From Ralstonia wenshanensis (lineage in GTDB: Bacteria > Pseudomonadota > Gammaproteobacteria > Burkholderiales > Burkholderiaceae): a DNA stretch of 64,000 nucleotides. Shown here in pieces: positions 45,583-56,465 of this stretch. The notes beneath the pieces were generated by a model. The model saw only the letters and a list, made by a program, of their open reading frames with translations, had not been told where the DNA came from and made no database searches. The stretch spans positions 1,178,001 to 1,242,000 of the forward strand of contig NZ_CP076412.1 of the NCBI RefSeq assembly GCF_021173085.1, written 5' to 3'. Every line of letters begins with the position of its first letter. Positions within the stretch are counted from its first letter, which is position 1. The translations under genes were made by a program, and so were the position numbers.

Positions 45583-46041
45583 TCAGTCTGGCAGATACGG
45601 GTGCCAACGCAAGGTACAAAATCCGTGCGCATCGCACAGCACTACGGCGTTCTGCTCGAACGTGAGCATCAGGGTGTCGGCGATGGCCTCGTCTTCAATG
45701 AACAGCAGCAGGCTCGGCTCGGGCGGCCACGGGTTTGCCGGGGAATCTTCCGGTGGCCCGCCTTCGCCATCGAGCCACGGCATGCCGCGCGCGATGGCCC
45801 AGGCGAGCAGTTCTGCCTGGCGCGCAGCGTTTTCATCGGCAGACACCGGGTGGGAGAACGGCTGATGCGCCGTCACGAAGACGGCCCACGGTGCATTGGC
45901 TTGCGCAAGCAGAGCCGCCACGCATGGGTTGACGGCATCGACGCGCAGCAGCACGTCGCCTTCCGGCGTGCTGACGCGATACCGCGCGTTGCGGTAAGCA
46001 GCAATCAACTCGGGCGTAGGGGCGGGCGGATGACGGTGCAT
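45583..46041 (-). CDS. DUF3293 domain protein
   Basis: 152 residues, cytosolic. The domain begins PELIAAYRNARYRV and has FVTAHQPFSHPVSADENAARQAEL, the family's TA-x-P-x-S-x(n)-N-x(2)-R core, and ends with FEQNAVVLCDAHGFCTLRW. Function unknown. The start is uncertain: the ATG at 46041 begins the conserved part, while an ATG at 46125 would add 28 residues and has GGAG upstream. The frame stays open far beyond both, but that part overlaps the divergent stress-protein gene. Confidence 0.78.
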   Translation of the reverse strand: MHRHPPAPTPELIAAYRNARYRVSTPEGDVLLRVDAVNPCVAALLAQANAPWAVFVTAHQPFSHPVSADENAARQAELLAWAIARGMPWLDGEGGPPEDSPANPWPPEPSLLLFIEDEAIADTLMLTFEQNAVVLCDAHGFCTLRWHPYLPD

Positions 46042-46179
46042 TGTTGCGTCGCATGGTCGCGGCCATCTGATCTGGCGCAACGCAAAAGGGCCGTGAATGT
46101 CACAGAATAGTGCGTAGGCGGCCATGTTGCTGCTCCGGCACAGTATTCCGACAACCACTCCCCCTGCGAGGCTTGAACC

Positions 46180-46635
46180 ATGTACAAGAAGATCCTGGTC
46201 GCCATTGATGGCAGCGAAACCAGCAAGCTGGCCCTGGCCGAGGCCGTGCGCCTGGCCAAGGCATTCCAGAGCACTGTCCGCGCGGTCTATATCGTCGACA
46301 GCCCTGCCATGCTGTTCGACGTCGGCTATTACGACCCGACCGAGCTGCGCAAGTCGTTTATCCAGGCCGGCACCGCGTTGCTGGCCGACACCGCCGCAAC
46401 GCTGACCTCTGCCGGTTTGCAGCAGGAAACGGTGCTGGTGGAAACGCAGAACGTGGGGGAAGATGTGGCCGCCGCTCTGCAAGGCGAAGCGGTGCGCAGT
46501 GGCGCCGATGTGGTGGTGATCGGCACGCACGGCCGCCGTGGGCTGGCGCATGCGATGCTGGGCAGCGTGGCCGAGAAGTTCATCCGCCAGGCGACCACGC
46601 CGGTGTTGTTGGTGCGCGGTCCGGCCAAGGGCTGA
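46180..46635 (+). CDS. Universal stress protein (UspA family, ATP-binding type)
   Basis: 151 residues, one Usp domain. N-terminal ILVAIDGSETS and the C-terminal phosphate-binding GTHGRRGLAHAMLGSVAEKFIRQ (G-x2-G-x9-G-S pattern) place it with ATP-binding family members. Single transcription unit, divergent from the DUF3293 gene. Usual roles are in stress survival; the specific trigger is not visible. Confidence 0.92.
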   Translation: MYKKILVAIDGSETSKLALAEAVRLAKAFQSTVRAVYIVDSPAMLFDVGYYDPTELRKSFIQAGTALLADTAATLTSAGLQQETVLVETQNVGEDVAAALQGEAVRSGADVVVIGTHGRRGLAHAMLGSVAEKFIRQATTPVLLVRGPAKG

Positions 46636-46740
46636 GTTTCGCTTGCTGTTGCGCAGGCAGGGTCGCTTGCCTGCGCGTGGCGGATATGATGCTGGGATCC
46701 GATTTGCCCCAACCCACAGCGTATCCGTCGCCGTCCCATC

Positions 46741-47439
46741 ATGAACATCCATTCCGACGCTCCACAGCGTCGCGCCATCCGCACCCTGACCGCGCTTGAA
46801 GGCCGCGTGCTCGGCGTTCTGGTCGAAAAGCAACACACGGTGCCCGACACCTACCCGCTGACGCTCAACGCGCTGGCGGCCGGCTGCAACCAGAAAACCG
46901 CACGTGCGCCGGTCATGTCCGTGACTGAAGCCGAGATCCTCACGGCCATCGACGGGCTGAAATCGATGAGTCTGGTCATGGAAGGCAGCAGCAGCCGCGT
47001 GCCGCGCTTCGAGCACAACATGAACCGCGTGCTGGCTGTGCCGAGCCAATCGGTCGCGTTGCTCACGGTGCTGCTGCTGCGCGGCCCGCAGACCGCAGCC
47101 GAGCTGCGGCTGAACGCAGCGCGGTTCCACGCCTTTGCCGACATCTCATCCGTTGAAGCGTTTTTGGACGAACTGGCCGAGCACGATCCGCCCTATGTCG
47201 TGAAGCTGCAGCGTATGCCGGGGGAGCGCGAAAGCCGCTGGATGCACCTGCTGTGCGGTGAAGTTGCGCAGGCCGATATGCGCCAGGCCGGCGCCGTGGA
47301 CGAGTCCATCGCGCCGTCGGAGTTCGAAGCGCTGAAAGCAGAGCAGAAGCAGCTGGCCGACAAGGTGGCCAGGCTGCAGGCGCTTGTCGAGCAGATGGCC
47401 GGTGAGCTCGGCATCTCGATCGACAAGTCGATGCTGTAA
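46741..47439 (+). CDS. yceH: YceH (DUF480/UPF0502) winged-helix protein
   Basis: 232 residues with two winged-helix domains: [25 protein letters not shown] at the start, [29 protein letters not shown] in the second domain, and a C-terminal coiled coil (about 195-222). Widespread in Gram-negatives; function unresolved. It ends just before a bidirectional terminator shared with edd. Confidence 0.92.
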   Translation: MNIHSDAPQRRAIRTLTALEGRVLGVLVEKQHTVPDTYPLTLNALAAGCNQKTARAPVMSVTEAEILTAIDGLKSMSLVMEGSSSRVPRFEHNMNRVLAVPSQSVALLTVLLLRGPQTAAELRLNAARFHAFADISSVEAFLDELAEHDPPYVVKLQRMPGERESRWMHLLCGEVAQADMRQAGAVDESIAPSEFEALKAEQKQLADKVARLQALVEQMAGELGISIDKSML

Positions 47440-47442
47440 ACG

Positions 47443-47475
47443 CAATCGGCCCCGGCGTTGCACCGGGGCCGATTG
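47443..47475. terminator. Bidirectional terminator hairpin between yceH and edd
   Basis: A perfect 13-bp stem (CAATCGGCCCCGG, 47443-47455, with CCGGGGCCGATTG, 47463-47475) and a 7-base loop lie four bases after the yceH stop and 12 bases from the edd stop. There is no long T-run, but stem strength and place between two gene ends support a terminator for both strands. Confidence 0.7.
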
Positions 47476-47487
47476 ATCGTCTTCGGT

Positions 47488-49317
<1,830 letters not shown>

Positions 49318-49358
49318 GCGGGTTCTCCTGGGGGGTAGGTCCGGGCAGGACGGAATGC

Positions 49359-49373
49359 TGTAATTTTCCTACA
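49359..49373. promoter_or_regulatory. HexR-like operator, edd side
   Basis: TGTAATTTTCCTACA: TGTA and TACA half-sites seven bases apart, as in the known HexR consensus. It lies 42 bases upstream of the edd start. The inner arms are imperfect, so binding may be weaker than at the zwf-side site. Confidence 0.65.
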
Positions 49374-49546
49374 AATGCGCCGAATGTGGTGCAGGGTTTT
49401 CCACAGGTACCGCATCCGATGCAGCGCCCTTAACACGGGCGAGCACGCGAATTGCGTGCCAGAAGGCGCGCCAGAGCAGGTGCCCCGCGGCAAAAGTTTC
49501 GCCGGAAACGCTTGCCGGGGCAGTTTCATGAATGCCTTGCCCGCGA

Positions 49547-49561
49547 TGTAGTAATACTACA
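49547..49561. promoter_or_regulatory. HexR-like operator, zwf side (perfect palindrome)
   Basis: TGTAGTAATACTACA is a perfect 15-base palindrome around a single A and fits the HexR consensus. It sits between a possible -35 (TTGCCC, 49537-49542) and -10 (CAAAAT, 49560-49565) with 17-base spacing, 78 bases before the zwf start, where it would repress. The regulator gene hexR is at the end of the same locus. Between the two operators I see no gene. Confidence 0.75.
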
Positions 49562-49638
49562 AAATGAGCTAAAAACACGTGTTGTCTTGCTAGTCAGCTA
49601 GGCTAGCCTAATCGATGGCTCACACACAGGAGATGACG

Positions 49639-51108
49639 ATGTCGGTGCCCGCATTCGACATGGTGTTGTTCGGCGGTACGGGCGATCTTGCCCGCCGCAA
49701 GCTGATTCCGGCCTTGTTCGATGCGCATCAGGGCGGCGAACTGCACCCGCGCGGGCGGATCTTCGCCATCGGCACGCAGCCGCTGGAGACCGCCGGCTAC
49801 CTTGCCCTGCTGGAGCGTGAAACGCGCCCGACCATGCGCCTGTACTCCGGGGCGCCCGTCTCCGACGACGCCTGGGCTTCGTTTGCCGAGCGCATCGTTT
49901 ATCAGCAGGTCGACGCCCGCAAGCCCGAGCAGTTCGACGGGCTGGCCGCCGCGCTGGGCGAGGACCGCGCTCCGGTAACCGTGTGCTACTTGGCCACCGC
50001 CCCTGGCTTCTTCATCGACATCTGCGCCCAGCTCGCCCGTGTCGGGCTGAATACGCCCAATGTGCGGCTGGTGCTGGAAAAGCCGCTGGGCACCGATCTC
50101 GCGTCGAACGAACGCATCAACTCCGCCGTGGCGCAATTCTTTGCCGAAGACCAGATCTACCGGATCGACCACTACCTCGGGAAAGAGTCCGTCCAGAACC
50201 TGATGGCGATCCGCTTTGGCAACGCGCTGTTCGAGCCGCTGTGGCGCCGCGAATGGATCAAGGACGTGCAGATCACCATTGCCGAGCAGCTTGGCGTGGA
50301 AAAGCGCGGCGATTTCTACGATGGCGTCGGCGCGCTGCGCGACATGGTGCAGAACCACCTGCTGCAACTCCTGTGTATCGTCGCCATGGAGCCGCCGTCG
50401 AGCCTGTCGCAAGACGCCATCCGCGACGAAAAGCTGAAGATCCTCAAGGCCCTCAAGCCGATTCCGCTGCAGGAGGTGCCGGAAAAGACCGTGCGCGGCC
50501 AGTATCAGGAAGGCGCCATCGCCGGGCAGCCGGTGCAGGGCTATCTGCACGAGCAGGGCATTCCGCCTGACAGCCGTACCGAAACGTTCGTCTCGATCAA
50601 GGCCGAGATTGCCAACTGGCGCTGGGCTGGCGTGCCGTTCTACCTGCGCACGGGCAAGCGCATGCCGCAGCGCCTCGCGGAGATCGTGGTGCGTTTTCAC
50701 GATGTGCCGCACGCGCTGTTTCCTAAGCCGCTGATCCAGTTTCCGGAAAACCGTCTGGTCATCCGCCTGCAGCCGGAAGAAAGCATCCGCCTGCAGTTCC
50801 TGACCAAGACGCCGGGCGCGGCGCTGGGCTTGCAGCCGTCCACGCTGGATCTGGACTTTACCGACCACGGCGGCGTGCGCCATGCCGGCGCGTATGAGCG
50901 TCTGCTGATGGACGCTGTCAACGGCAAGCTCGGCCTGTTCGTGCGCCGCGATGAGCAGGCCGAAGCGTGGCGCTGGGTCGAGCCGATCATTGAAGCGTGG
51001 AACGAAGCGCGCATTGCGCCCAAGGGTTACACCGCTGGCAGTTGGGGGCCGGCGGCATCGAGCGCGCTGCTCTCGCGCGACAACGCCGCCTGGCACGAGG
51101 AGATGTAA
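49639..51108 (+). CDS. zwf: Glucose-6-phosphate 1-dehydrogenase
   Basis: NADP-dependent oxidation of glucose-6-phosphate to the lactone; 489 residues. Cofactor motif FGGTGDLARRKL and active-site RIDHYLGKE (about 173-181). An ATG at 49615 is in frame, but AGGAG lies directly before the ATG at 49633 and six bases before 49639, which gives the usual SVPAFDMVLFGG start; I prefer 49639. Its stop overlaps the pgl start as TAATG. Confidence 0.95.
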   Translation: MSVPAFDMVLFGGTGDLARRKLIPALFDAHQGGELHPRGRIFAIGTQPLETAGYLALLERETRPTMRLYSGAPVSDDAWASFAERIVYQQVDARKPEQFDGLAAALGEDRAPVTVCYLATAPGFFIDICAQLARVGLNTPNVRLVLEKPLGTDLASNERINSAVAQFFAEDQIYRIDHYLGKESVQNLMAIRFGNALFEPLWRREWIKDVQITIAEQLGVEKRGDFYDGVGALRDMVQNHLLQLLCIVAMEPPSSLSQDAIRDEKLKILKALKPIPLQEVPEKTVRGQYQEGAIAGQPVQGYLHEQGIPPDSRTETFVSIKAEIANWRWAGVPFYLRTGKRMPQRLAEIVVRFHDVPHALFPKPLIQFPENRLVIRLQPEESIRLQFLTKTPGAALGLQPSTLDLDFTDHGGVRHAGAYERLLMDAVNGKLGLFVRRDEQAEAWRWVEPIIEAWNEARIAPKGYTAGSWGPAASSALLSRDNAAWHEEM

Positions 51109-51812
51109 TGGCGATGCGCTGGCACGCAGTTCCGGACGCCGCTGCGCAGGTGCAAGCGCTGGCAGCGGCCGTTGCCAACACGCTCACGCATGTGATCGAG
51201 GAACAGGGCAGTGCGTGCCTGGCTGTCTCTGGCGGGCGTTCGCCCATCGCGCTGTTTGCCGCGCTGCGCGTGTTGCCGCTGCGCTGGGCTGATGTGTCGA
51301 TCACGCTGGTCGACGAGCGTGCCGTGCCGCCCGGGCATGCCGACAGCAACGCGCGCCTTGTCCGCGAGCACCTGTTGCAGGATGCGGCGGCGGCGGCGCG
51401 CTTTTTTCCACTGGTGTTGCCACCGCACGTGCACGGTGAATCGGTTGACGTGGATGCATGCGTGGCGACTGCCAATGATCCGTTTCAGCAACCCGACGTA
51501 GTGATTCTCGGTATGGGGGACGATGGGCATACCGCATCGTTGTTTCCCGACGCGCCTGAATTGAACGAGGGCATCGATCGCACGCAGGCTCCGGCCTATC
51601 TGCCGGTGCGCCCGGGCACAGCGCCGCATCGGCGTATCAGCCTGAACCTGTCTGCGCTGTGTGCGGCGCGGCGGTTGTTCCTTTCGATCTCCGGGCCGGT
51701 CAAGCGCGGTGTGTTCGACGATGCCGCGCGAGGCGTGGCCCAGCGCGCGCTGCCGGTGAGCTACGTCATTCATCAGCGGGAGGTGCCGCTCGATGTCTAT
51801 TGGACTACATGA
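51108..51812 (+). CDS. pgl: 6-Phosphogluconolactonase
   Basis: Hydrolyses 6-phosphogluconolactone; 234 residues. Family motifs: AVSGGRSPIALFAAL, ITLVDERAVPPGHADSNARLVREHLL and LGMGDDGHTASLFP. GAGGAG lies within the end of zwf, and the ATG overlaps its stop. It overlaps glk by 20 bases, so zwf-pgl-glk is one coupled operon. Confidence 0.95.
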   Translation: MAMRWHAVPDAAAQVQALAAAVANTLTHVIEEQGSACLAVSGGRSPIALFAALRVLPLRWADVSITLVDERAVPPGHADSNARLVREHLLQDAAAAARFFPLVLPPHVHGESVDVDACVATANDPFQQPDVVILGMGDDGHTASLFPDAPELNEGIDRTQAPAYLPVRPGTAPHRRISLNLSALCAARRLFLSISGPVKRGVFDDAARGVAQRALPVSYVIHQREVPLDVYWTT

Positions 51813-52860
51813 GGTGAACGCGGGCACGGGGGCCGACCAATTGGCCGACATGCTGGCCTACCCGCGGCTGGTGGCCGACGTGGGCGGCACCAACGTGCGC
51901 TTTGCGGTGGAGATGGCGCCCATGCGCCTGGCCCACATCGGTGTGCTGGCCGGCGATGACTATCCGTCGCTGGAAGCAGCCATGCGCGCGTACCTGGCAT
52001 CGCTGCCGCCGGAAATCGCAACCGCTGGCGTGCGCCATGCGGCCATCGGCATCGCCAATCCGGTGCTGGGCGACCAGATCCGCATGACCAACCGCGACTG
52101 GGCGTTCTCGATCGAGGCGATGCGCCAGTCGCTGGGCTTCGACACCTTCGTCGTGCTCAACGACTTTGCCGCGCTGGCGCACGCGTTGCCGTATCTGCCC
52201 GCAGAGGAGCTGGAACAGGTGGGCGGCGGCGCGAGCCTGGCCGATGCACCGCGGGCGCTACTCGGCGCCGGCACGGGCCTGGGTGTCGCGTCGCTGCTGC
52301 CGACGGCGGAGGGCCGCTACATTGCCGTGGCCGGCGAGGGCGGCCATGTCGCCTTTCCGCCGATGAACGACGAGGAAGCCGTCATTTGGCGCTTCGCACG
52401 CGAGCGCTTCGGCCATGTGTCGGCCGAGCGGCTGATTTCGGGCATGGGCCTGGAGCTGATCTACGAGGCGCTGGGTGCGTGCTTCGATCTCTGGCAGCAA
52501 GGCCCAACGTTGCGCCGCGCGGCCGACATCACCGCCATCGCGCTGGGCGAGATGGAAGATGCCGCTGGCGACCACGCGCGCTGCCGTTATGCCGTCGATA
52601 CGTTCTGTGCGTTTCTCGGCACCATCGCGGCCAACCTGGCGGTCACGCTGGGTGCGCGCGGGGGCGTGTACATCGGCGGCGGTATCGTCCCGCGTCTGGG
52701 GCCGGCGTTTGCCAACTCACCGTTCCGGCGCCGCTTTGAAGACAAGGGCCGCTTCTCGGCCTATGTGGCGTCGATGCCGGTGTACGTGATTCATTCCCCG
52801 TACCCGGGGCTGATCGGTCTCTGTGCTGCCATGGACCACGCGGTGGCCCAGGGACACTGA
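51793..52860 (+). CDS. glk: Glucokinase
   Basis: ATP-dependent phosphorylation of glucose; 355 residues, proteobacterial Glk family. VADVGGTNVRFAV (phosphate loop), IGIANPVLGD, VLNDFAALAHALP (catalytic Asp), GTGLGVASL and GEGGHVAFPP are present. GGGAGG lies upstream of the ATG inside pgl. It ends 19 bases from the convergent hexR. In Burkholderia the two are annotated as one bifunctional Glk-regulator protein; here they are separate and on opposite strands. Confidence 0.94.
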   Translation: MSIGLHEVNAGTGADQLADMLAYPRLVADVGGTNVRFAVEMAPMRLAHIGVLAGDDYPSLEAAMRAYLASLPPEIATAGVRHAAIGIANPVLGDQIRMTNRDWAFSIEAMRQSLGFDTFVVLNDFAALAHALPYLPAEELEQVGGGASLADAPRALLGAGTGLGVASLLPTAEGRYIAVAGEGGHVAFPPMNDEEAVIWRFARERFGHVSAERLISGMGLELIYEALGACFDLWQQGPTLRRAADITAIALGEMEDAAGDHARCRYAVDTFCAFLGTIAANLAVTLGARGGVYIGGGIVPRLGPAFANSPFRRRFEDKGRFSAYVASMPVYVIHSPYPGLIGLCAAMDHAVAQGH

Positions 52861-52879
52861 CGCCGCTTTCGCATTGGCG

Positions 52880-53713
52880 TTACTCAGGTTGATCGGCGTG
52901 CTGGAGTGCGCTGCCCTTGCGCAGCGCCACTTCCAGCACCAGCGCATCGAGCAGCGCCAGGTGTAACAGGCGCGCGACCATCGAACGGTCGGCCACGGCA
53001 TCGTCCACGTCGGCGGGCAGCACCACATCGGCGAGTGCCGCGAGCAGGCTGCCGGGCGCAGTCACGGCAATCACGCGCACGCCCAGTTCACGCACGCGCT
53101 CCACCGCCGTCTGCAGTTCGGGCAACGCGCCCGATTTGGAAATGGCGATCACCACGTCGCCCGCCTGCAGCACGTTCAACGACATCGACACGAGATACGG
53201 ATCGCTATACGCATTCGCGGGAATGCCGTAGCGGAAGAACTTCGTCTGCGCATCGAGCGCCACCACGCCTGAACTGCCGAAGCCGTACAGGTCGATGCGG
53301 TGGGCGCTGTCGACCAGCGCCACCGCCGCATCGAGCGTGCGCGGGTCGAAGCGGTCCTGCAGCGTGGTGAGCGAATCGATGGCGTTTTGCAGGACGCGCG
53401 TGCCGGAGGGCGACGCGATGCGCGCCGGTGCAGCATCGCGGGCGACGTTGCCTTGCGCGAGCCGCAGCTTGAAATCCGACAGGCCATGGCAGCCCATCGA
53501 GCGGCAGAAGCGGATAACCGTGGGCTGACTGACACCGGCCTCGCGCGCGATGGCGGCCACCGGCAGGCTCAGCACCGTACCGGGCTGGCGCAGCACCCAG
53601 TCGGCCACCTGGCGTTCGGCCGGAGAGAGCGACGGGCGCGCCGCGCGGATGCGCTCGCGCAGGTCGGTCGGTGCTTCAGGTGTGGCGGAGGAAGTGGCTT
53701 GCTGGGCGCTCAT
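52880..53713 (-). CDS. hexR: HexR-type regulator (RpiR family)
   Basis: 277 residues: N-terminal HTH (LSPAERQVADWVL, IAREAGVSQPTVIRFCRSMGCHGLSDFKLRL) and a C-terminal SIS sugar-phosphate domain (DLYGFGSSGVVALDAQTKF, ISKSGALPELQ). HexR senses 2-keto-3-deoxy-6-phosphogluconate and leaves its DNA when that builds up. Two matching operators flank edd and zwf in this window. Start uncertain: ATGs at 53713 and 53743 are both possible, without clear ribosome-binding sites. Convergent with glk. Confidence 0.92.
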   Translation of the reverse strand: MSAQQATSSATPEAPTDLRERIRAARPSLSPAERQVADWVLRQPGTVLSLPVAAIAREAGVSQPTVIRFCRSMGCHGLSDFKLRLAQGNVARDAAPARIASPSGTRVLQNAIDSLTTLQDRFDPRTLDAAVALVDSAHRIDLYGFGSSGVVALDAQTKFFRYGIPANAYSDPYLVSMSLNVLQAGDVVIAISKSGALPELQTAVERVRELGVRVIAVTAPGSLLAALADVVLPADVDDAVADRSMVARLLHLALLDALVLEVALRKGSALQHADQPE

Positions 53714-53928
53714 CTGCGCGCGGGTTCGAATGGTGGACCGCATCACGATAAAGGCAAGCGCAGCCGTGCGCAACCGCCCGGCGAGGGGTTGCTAGATGCA
53801 GCGCGCTCCGAGTGCAACTGCCTGTTTTTGCACTGTTGCGAGGGCAGCGGGTTGGATACGGTGAACGACGCCCACGTCGTCACAAGCGGCGTGGTCCTGC
53901 AACGTCGTACTCCTCAAAAGGACATCCG

Positions 53929-55653
53929 ATGCTCCGTACTGCTCTCCCCATGCAGCGTTTCTCCAACCTGTGCCGCCATCTGGCGTATGCATGGCCGCTG
54001 GTGTTTGCGGCCGGGCCGCTGCATGCTGCCACCGATTGGGTCGACACCCACACCAAGGCGTTCGTGACCGGCCCGCAGCTCATGGCGCGCGGTGCCGCCA
54101 ACGAGGTCGCACCGGGCCAGGCGACCGACGTGCTGATCAGTCTCAAGCTGCGCAACGAGGCCACGCTGAAGACGCTTGCCCACGACGTCAACGACCCGCG
54201 CAGCCCGCGCTACCGCAAGTACCTGACGAGCGAGCAGTTCCTGGCCGACCACGCGCCCACGCAGGCGCAGGTGGATGCCGTGGTGCGCTATCTGCGGCAG
54301 AACGGTTTTATCGATATTGACGTTGCGCCCAACCGGTTGCTGGTGTCGGCGCGCGGTACGGCCGGCACGGTCAAGGCGGCATTCAACACGCCGCTGGTGC
54401 ATTACCAGCTGGCCGGCCGCAGCGGGTTTGCGAACAGCGGCAAGGCGCAGGTGCCGCGCGCCCTGGGCGGTATCGTCGGCTCGGTGCTGGGCCTGCAGAA
54501 CGTCGCGCGTGCGCGTCCGTTGCTGCGCGTGGGCGATGTGGCCGAAGCGCGCACGCTGGCGGCGGGCACGGCGACGGGCCACTACCCGAAGGAATTCCCG
54601 GCGCTGTATGGCGCGACCGGCGTGCCGACGGCGGCGGGCACCACCGTTGGTGTCATCACCATCGGCGGTGTATCGCAAACGCTGCGTGACCTGCGCACGT
54701 TCACGAGCAACAACGGCTACGCCACGGTGTCCACCACCACGATCAAGACGAACGGCACCAGCGGCAACTACACCGATGACCAGGACGGCCAGGGTGAGTG
54801 GAACCTCGACAGCCAGTCCATCGTGGGTGCGGCCGGCGGCGCGGTTGGCAAGCTCGCCTTCTACATGGCCGACCTGAATGCGCCGGGCAACACGGGCCTG
54901 ACCAAGGCTTTCAACAAGGCGGTGACCGACAACACCGCCAAGATCATCAACGTGTCGCTCGGCTGGTGCGAGAACGACGCCAGCGCCGATGGCACGCTCG
55001 ACGCCGAAGAGGCCATCTTCACCACGGCCGCCGCGCAGGGGCAGACGTTCTCCGTGTCTTCGGGCGACGAGGGCGTCTATGAGTGCAACAACCGCGGCTA
55101 TCCGGATGGCGGCAACTACAGCGTATCGTGGCCGGCATCGTCACCGCACGTGCTGGCCATTGGCGGCACCACGCTCTACACGAGCGGATCGAGCTTCGCC
55201 AGCGAGACCGTGTGGAACGAAGGCCTGGATGGCAACGGCAAGCTGTGGGCCACGGGCGGCGGCATCAGCCAGATCCTGCCGGCACCGAGCTGGCAGGGCG
55301 GCAATGCGCGACTGTTGCCCGACGTGTCGTTCGATGCGGCGCAGAGCACCGGCGCCTACATCTACAACTACGGGCGACTGCAGCAGATTGGCGGTACGAG
55401 TCTCGCATCGCCAATCTTCGTCGGCTTCTGGGCACGGTTACTGGCGGCCAACGGCAACCTGGGCTTCCCGGCGGCGCGCCTGTACAGCGCCATTCCGGCC
55501 AACGCGTCGCTGCTGCGCTATGACGTGGTCTCGGGCAACAACGGCTACCAGGGCTACGGTTACAACGCCGCGCAAGGCTGGGACTACCCGACGGGTTGGG
55601 GCAGCCTGAACATCGGCGCGTTGAATCAACTGATCAAATCGGGCGGGTTCTGA
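53929..55653 (+). CDS. Secreted S53 serine-carboxyl peptidase (sedolisin/pseudomonalisin type)
   Basis: 574 residues, preproenzyme. Signal peptide (1-33, ending LHA), activation pro-domain (about 40-200, with SPRYRKYLTSEQF), then the subtilisin-fold catalytic domain. Catalytic Glu290 and Asp294 are in GEWNLDSQS, oxyanion Asp380 in SSGDEG, and nucleophile Ser491 in GGTSLASP. The C-terminal NGYQGYGYNAAQGWDYPTGWG forms the calcium site. AAAGGAC lies before the ATG. Active at acidic pH in known relatives. Convergent with the deaminase-fold gene, divergent from hexR. Confidence 0.94.
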   Translation: MLRTALPMQRFSNLCRHLAYAWPLVFAAGPLHAATDWVDTHTKAFVTGPQLMARGAANEVAPGQATDVLISLKLRNEATLKTLAHDVNDPRSPRYRKYLTSEQFLADHAPTQAQVDAVVRYLRQNGFIDIDVAPNRLLVSARGTAGTVKAAFNTPLVHYQLAGRSGFANSGKAQVPRALGGIVGSVLGLQNVARARPLLRVGDVAEARTLAAGTATGHYPKEFPALYGATGVPTAAGTTVGVITIGGVSQTLRDLRTFTSNNGYATVSTTTIKTNGTSGNYTDDQDGQGEWNLDSQSIVGAAGGAVGKLAFYMADLNAPGNTGLTKAFNKAVTDNTAKIINVSLGWCENDASADGTLDAEEAIFTTAAAQGQTFSVSSGDEGVYECNNRGYPDGGNYSVSWPASSPHVLAIGGTTLYTSGSSFASETVWNEGLDGNGKLWATGGGISQILPAPSWQGGNARLLPDVSFDAAQSTGAYIYNYGRLQQIGGTSLASPIFVGFWARLLAANGNLGFPAARLYSAIPANASLLRYDVVSGNNGYQGYGYNAAQGWDYPTGWGSLNIGALNQLIKSGGF

Positions 55654-55668
55654 CGCGGGGGTGAGTTT

Positions 55669-55702
55669 GCGGGCGGTTTTGCACAAAGCGCGAGCCGCCC
55701 GC
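55669..55702. terminator. Weak GC hairpin between convergent genes
   Basis: GCGGGCGG (55669-55676) and CCGCCCGC (55695-55702) can pair over an 18-base loop, just after the sedolisin gene and before the convergent deaminase-fold gene ends. The arms are short and the loop long, so only a tentative terminator. Confidence 0.35.
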
Positions 55703-55714
55703 CCAGCCGTACTG

Positions 55715-56227
55715 CTACAGATGCTTGCGGACATCGGACTGGCTCATGTTGGCGAACTGCCGGAAGGCATCGGTGGGCACTTTCGTGACTTCGCGGATCA
55801 GGTTCAGTACGTCAGTGCTGACGTTCCATGACGTTTTGCCCATCGTGTACGGCGTTTTCTTCGTATCGGCGGTGCGCGGCAAAACCCCCATCCACCCGAG
55901 CACCGAGGAGCATTTGACGCAACACGGCTTGTCAGTGCAGTCGAGCGTGAGGTTGCGCGAATAGGTCAGGAAGGTATTCAGGTCCTTGTTGCAGACGTCG
56001 GCCCACAACTGGTGCAGGGCGTCCATTTCTGCGTGCCCATGGCCGTTGCCAGTCTTGCCCTCGATAGAGCCGCCGCTGTAATGCAACGTGACTGTGCACT
56101 CCTCTGAGCCATCACCCGGGTCATTTGTTTTGACTGCCTGGAAGTTGCCGAAGCCTTCTTGCAGGAAGGTGATTGCGATTTCCCCATTGCCTTTCTTCAG
56201 AGTTTGGTCCGAGAGTCTGCGTGGCAT
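55715..56227 (-). CDS. Stand-alone deaminase-fold protein, function unknown
   Basis: 170 residues, no signal peptide. The zinc signature of the cytidine-deaminase-like superfamily is present: H65-A-E67 in GHGHAEMDAL, and Cys103-x2-Cys106 in DKPCCVKCSSVLGW. In this superfamily His and two Cys bind zinc and Glu is the proton shuttle. The spacing and the Cys-rich second motif recall deaminases found as toxin or effector domains more than housekeeping cytidine deaminases; I cannot assign a named family. GGAGA lies eight bases before the ATG. GC content and codon choice are visibly lower than in the neighbours, which suggests recent acquisition. No immunity-like gene or secretion marker is adjacent. 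Confidence 0.75.
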   Translation of the reverse strand: MPRRLSDQTLKKGNGEIAITFLQEGFGNFQAVKTNDPGDGSEECTVTLHYSGGSIEGKTGNGHGHAEMDALHQLWADVCNKDLNTFLTYSRNLTLDCTDKPCCVKCSSVLGWMGVLPRTADTKKTPYTMGKTSWNVSTDVLNLIREVTKVPTDAFRQFANMSQSDVRKHL

Positions 56228-56465
56228 CTTCGTTCTCCATTGACGTTAAGGCGCATGACGCTGCAGTACGCCTACGACGTCATCGTGGCACTCGCCTCTG
56301 GACGCAAACAGGTGCCAAGCGTCACGACATTGGCACGGGCCGGCTTCCATGGGGCGGGTGCACCGACAGCGCTATGATGCGTTCGGCGGTGAGGGCGGGT
56401 GGCATGGATGCATGCCAGAGCGTAGGCTTCAGCGTAGGTTTCTCGAATACCCCAGGTAGACAGTG

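Noticed and set aside
46042..47130. N-terminal extension of the DUF3293 frame to 515 codons
   Set aside because: It would overlap the universal stress and YceH genes on the other strand; the conserved domain starts at about 46041.
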